Shown here: piece after piece, positions 32,020 to 34,251 of the stretch
Position numbering within the stretch: the first letter of the stretch is position 1
Layout of the letters: each line of letters starts with the position of its first letter
Origin: Arcobacter cryaerophilus gv. crypticus
GTDB lineage: Bacteria; Campylobacterota; Campylobacteria; Campylobacterales; Arcobacteraceae
Direction: 5' to 3'
Length of the DNA stretch: 34,251 nucleotides
NCBI RefSeq assembly: GCF_002993025.1
Contig: NZ_NXGI01000030.1
Coordinates: forward strand, 1-34,251
Translations under genes and position numbers: made by a program
The notes under the pieces: model-generated
Databases searched by the model: none
Seen by the model: the letters and a program-made list of their open reading frames with translations, nothing else
Told to the model about the DNA's origin: nothing

Positions 32020-33396
32020 TTATTTTCCTTGTAATTTATTAAATAGATTTATTAATGCATCTTCATATACTTTTGCATTTTCTTGATTATTTGCTTCAAA
32101 TCTTGTTACTAATTTTGGAGTTGTGTTACTAGCTCGAACTAATCCCCAACCTTTTTCAAAAATAACTCTTACACCATCAACAGTAATGATATCCTTGATT
32201 TTTGGAAAATATGAAGGTGGATTTTGTAAAGCAACTTTTAAATCTTCAATGATTTTAAATTTTGTATCTTCTGTTACAGTTATATTTATTTCAGGTGTTG
32301 AGTAAACTTGTGGTAGAGCTTCAAACTCTAAATCAAAATCAAAACCAGCATCGATTAACTCTAAAGCTCTAAATGTTGCATAAATTGCATCATCGTATCC
32401 AAAGTATCTATCATTGAAGAATAGATGCCCTGATACTTCAGCCGCAAAATCTGCATTTGTCTCTTTAATTTTAACTTTTAAATTTGAATGCCCTGTTTTA
32501 TACATAATAGCTTTACCATAAGAGTTTATAGTGTCATACATAACTTGTGAGCATTTTACCTCCCCTATAACTGTGGGGTTTTTCATATGTTTAGAGAAGA
32601 ATATTGCTAAGATATCACCTTTAAAGTTATATTTTTTTGAAAGTAGGGCGATTCTATCTGCATCTCCATCATAAGCAAAACCAAAATCAAACTCTCCGCT
32701 TGCTAACTCTTTTTTAATATCTTCTAAAGTGTGTTCGTCACTTGGATCTGGATGATGATTTGGAAAATTTCCATCTGGATCTTCAAATAAAATTTTATTT
32801 TTAATATTTAATTTTGTTAAAATTTCACCTAAAACAACACCAGCAACACCATTTCCACAATCAAAAATAAACTTTTTATTTTCAAGTTTTAAATGTTTGA
32901 AGCTTTCAACAATGTAATCAATATATCTATTTTTTGAATCAATTTGTATAACAGCTTCGTTATCACTAATATTTGAATTATCTGCTAAAATATCTCTTCC
33001 TAAAGAATAAATATCTTCTCCAAAAAATGGCTCTTTATTTAATGTTATTTTAAAACCATTATATTCAGGAGGATTGTGTGAACCTGTAATCATAATAGAA
33101 CCATCACATTTGTATCCATCTATTTCATTAAAATTAGCAAAGTAGTTTGCAGGAGTTGGAACTAATCCCATATCCAAAACTTTTAAACCAGCTTTGTTTA
33201 TTCCTGAACTTAACCAACCTTTTAAAGTTGGTGAATGAAGTCTTGCATCATAACCAACAGCCAAAAAAGAAGCATTTGGAACTCTTTTTAATAGTGCCTT
33301 TGCTAAATAAAACCCAATTTTTTTTACAATATCTTCGTTTAATTCCTTTTGAAATATCCCTCTAATATCATACTCTCTAAAAATAGATGTACTCAT
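32020..33396 (-). CDS. manB: Phosphomannomutase/phosphoglucomutase (ManB/AlgC type)
   Basis: 458 residues, four-domain alpha-D-phosphohexomutase. The phosphoserine loop is TGSHNPPEYNG (Ser106), the metal loop is YDGDADR (242-248), the sugar loop is EVSGHLFF, and the phosphate loop is RASNTTPKLVTRFEA. It interconverts hexose 6- and 1-phosphates and is a likely source of glucose-1-P for RfbF and GalU; dual specificity, as in AlgC, is likely but not certain. First gene of the - strand operon, with an AGGAG ribosome site at 33408-33412. Confidence 0.9.
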   Translation of the reverse strand: MSTSIFREYDIRGIFQKELNEDIVKKIGFYLAKALLKRVPNASFLAVGYDARLHSPTLKGWLSSGINKAGLKVLDMGLVPTPANYFANFNEIDGYKCDGSIMITGSHNPPEYNGFKITLNKEPFFGEDIYSLGRDILADNSNISDNEAVIQIDSKNRYIDYIVESFKHLKLENKKFIFDCGNGVAGVVLGEILTKLNIKNKILFEDPDGNFPNHHPDPSDEHTLEDIKKELASGEFDFGFAYDGDADRIALLSKKYNFKGDILAIFFSKHMKNPTVIGEVKCSQVMYDTINSYGKAIMYKTGHSNLKVKIKETNADFAAEVSGHLFFNDRYFGYDDAIYATFRALELIDAGFDFDLEFEALPQVYSTPEINITVTEDTKFKIIEDLKVALQNPPSYFPKIKDIITVDGVRVIFEKGWGLVRASNTTPKLVTRFEANNQENAKVYEDALINLFNKLQGK

Positions 33397-33655
33397 TTAT
33401 ATTACAACTCCTATAGTATAATTAAAAAATTGTGAAATTTTATCTTAAAATCGTTAAATAATTGTATATACCGATAGTTTAGGCATTCTAAAATGTCTTG
33501 TGCTAGATTTGTGCAAAACTATAATTTTGACTATCTAAATATGAAAGATATATAAGAGCAATAAATTTTACAAATAATTTTTCATTAAGTTAAAATCTTA
33601 TAAGCCTTTTTCTAGTAATTTTAAACTAAAATACTATCAAAAATGGAGCTGATGG
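33397..33655. other. Divergent intergenic region, manB and yaiI promoters
   Basis: 259 very AT-rich bases between divergent starts. It must hold the promoter of the manB-galU-pgi operon, but no convincing -35/-10 pair for it was found. A promoter toward yaiI is annotated separately. AGGCATT (33481-33487) and AATGTCT (33492-33498) form a small imperfect hairpin. Nothing else was recognised. Confidence 0.5.
33527..33554 (+). promoter_or_regulatory. Probable promoter of the YaiI gene
   Basis: TTGACT (33527-33532), 16-base spacer, TATATA (33549-33554). This leaves a leader of about 95 bases before the ATG at 33656. Found by inspection of consensus only. Confidence 0.4.
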
Positions 33656-34108
33656 ATGATTACTCTTTATGTCGATGGTGATGCTTTTCCAAATTTGCTC
33701 AAGCCAATATTACTTCGCTCAATAGAGAGATTACAGATTAAAACATATGTAATAGCAAACAAAAAGATAAATATAGGCGAGTCTTGTTACGTCGAGTACA
33801 TAATCGTAGATACCTTTGCAGATGAAGCAGACAATAAAATAGTAGAGATGTTAGAAGAGGGCGATTTAGTTATTACTGCTGATATTCCACTTGCAGATAG
33901 GGTGATAGAAAAAAATGCGCATGCAATTGACCACCGAGGTGAGCTTTATAATGTGGATAATATCAAACAATACTTAGCTATGCGAAATCTTATGGAGAGC
34001 ATCCGTGATAGTGGTGAGATTACAGGCGGACCAAAACCATTTTCACAAAAAGATGCGCAAAGGTTTGCGAACCAGCTCAATAGTTTTTTGATTAAATATT
34101 ATAATTAA
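33656..34108 (+). CDS. yaiI: YaiI/YqxD family protein (DUF188)
   Basis: 150 residues, the standard length. LYVDGDAFPNLLKPILLRS at the start, DTFADEADNKIVEMLEEGDLVITADIPLADRVI, and ITGGPKPFSQKDAQRFANQL at the end are the conserved DUF188 blocks. Acidic residues arranged as in NYN/PIN-like nucleases (Asp7, Asp9, the DEAD-like DEADN and the ITADIPLAD region) suggest a nuclease or phosphatase, but the biochemical role is unproven. The ATG at 33656 has GGAG eight bases upstream; an in-frame alternative was not needed. GC content is higher than in the sugar genes. Unrelated to the polysaccharide operon as far as can be seen. Confidence 0.92.
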   Translation: MITLYVDGDAFPNLLKPILLRSIERLQIKTYVIANKKINIGESCYVEYIIVDTFADEADNKIVEMLEEGDLVITADIPLADRVIEKNAHAIDHRGELYNVDNIKQYLAMRNLMESIRDSGEITGGPKPFSQKDAQRFANQLNSFLIKYYN

Positions 34109-34109
34109 C

Positions 34110-34251
34110 TCAACTTTCGCACATAAAACCTAACTGTTTTTTAGTGTAAAGCCTGAGCATTAGTATGATTTGTTCTAAATCTTTATTTCTCTTGACAATT
34201 TGAGTAGATTCAATCAATTGTTCTAATATTTTTAGAAACAGTTCCATTGAA
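34110..34251 (-). CDS. C-terminal end, or complete small ORF, of an unidentified protein
   Basis: A - strand frame is open from the window edge to a TGA at 34110-34112. From an ATG at 34245-34247 it gives 45 residues, beginning MELFLKILEQLIESTQIVKR and continuing as Leu/Glu/Lys-rich helix (RNKDLEQIILMLRLYTKKQ). It may be the end of a longer protein that continues beyond the window. It ends one base after the convergent yaiI gene. No family recognised. Confidence 0.35.
   Translation of the reverse strand, partial: SMELFLKILEQLIESTQIVKRNKDLEQIILMLRLYTKKQLGFMCES

Noticed and set aside
33415-33420. TATACT on the - strand as the -10 of manB.
   Set aside because: Transcription would start about at the AGGAG ribosome site (33408-33412), leaving it out of the message.

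Overview
The window is a very AT-rich stretch of bacterial chromosome. Its gene content fits the Campylobacterota, most likely an Arcobacter/Aliarcobacter-type organism: a GDP-route legionaminic acid (Leg) gene set, a short ~410-residue Pgi, a PglF/FlaA1-type dehydratase, and dense head-to-tail genes with 1-17 base overlaps. Genus assignment is inference; no rRNA or other marker gene is present.

Layout. (1) 1-158: left edge with the tail of an unidentified reading frame of higher GC. (2) 159-1355 (-): a Fic-domain protein with its own repeat-flanked promoter. (3) 1608-25290 (+): a ~23.7 kb run of 24 genes that reads as one surface-polysaccharide operon. 1608-12595 makes CMP-legionaminic acid or a derivative (MarR-LegB, LegC, LegH, LegI, LegG, PtmE, LegF, then Gfo/Idh, class III aminotransferase, nitrilase-type amidase and SDR). 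12592-17141 holds a putative Leg transferase, a Wzx flippase, a methyltransferase and a GT4. 17158-20351 makes a CDP-6-deoxyhexose (RfbF, RfbG, cupin epimerase, SDR). 20344-25290 holds Wzy, a GT2, a divergent SDR, a GT4 and a WbpV-like reductase. (4) 25291-26028: dyad repeats, a promoter and a StbD/StbE-type (Phd/YefM-RelE) toxin-antitoxin pair whose toxin gene overlaps the next gene. (5) 26025-28818: a WecA/WbpL-type initiating transferase, a small rmlC-like remnant, and a PglF/WbpM-type 4,6-dehydratase. (6) 28993-33396 (-): phosphomannomutase/phosphoglucomutase, GalU, Pgi and an AEC-family carrier. (7) 33656-34108 (+): YaiI/DUF188. (8) 34110-34251 (-): the end of an unidentified gene.

How it works together (inference). 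Pgi, the phosphohexomutase and GalU feed fructose-6-P, glucose-1-P and UDP-glucose. PglF, the WbpV-like reductase and the WecA/WbpL-like transferase would start the repeat unit on undecaprenyl phosphate with a 2-acetamido-2,6-dideoxyhexose such as QuiNAc or FucNAc. The glycosyltransferases add further sugars, including legionaminic acid and a CDP-derived 6-deoxyhexose. Wzx flips the unit and Wzy polymerises it. No flagellin or Maf gene is present, so Leg probably enters an O-antigen or capsule-like polymer here, although flagellin glycosylation encoded elsewhere cannot be excluded.

Most notable points: a G6 tract that fuses a MarR-type EPS regulator in frame to LegB, where losing one G would recreate an ATGA stop/start overlap; a toxin-antitoxin module spliced into and translationally coupled to the glycan-initiation module; two SDR enzymes with opposite losses in the Tyr/Lys pair (YxxxH and HxxxK); an aminotransferase paired with a Nit2-like amidase; and a CDP-6-deoxyhexose route without the RfbH dehydrase. 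I saw no rRNA, tRNA, CRISPR array or complete insertion sequence, and no gene-free stretch exceeds 300 bases.
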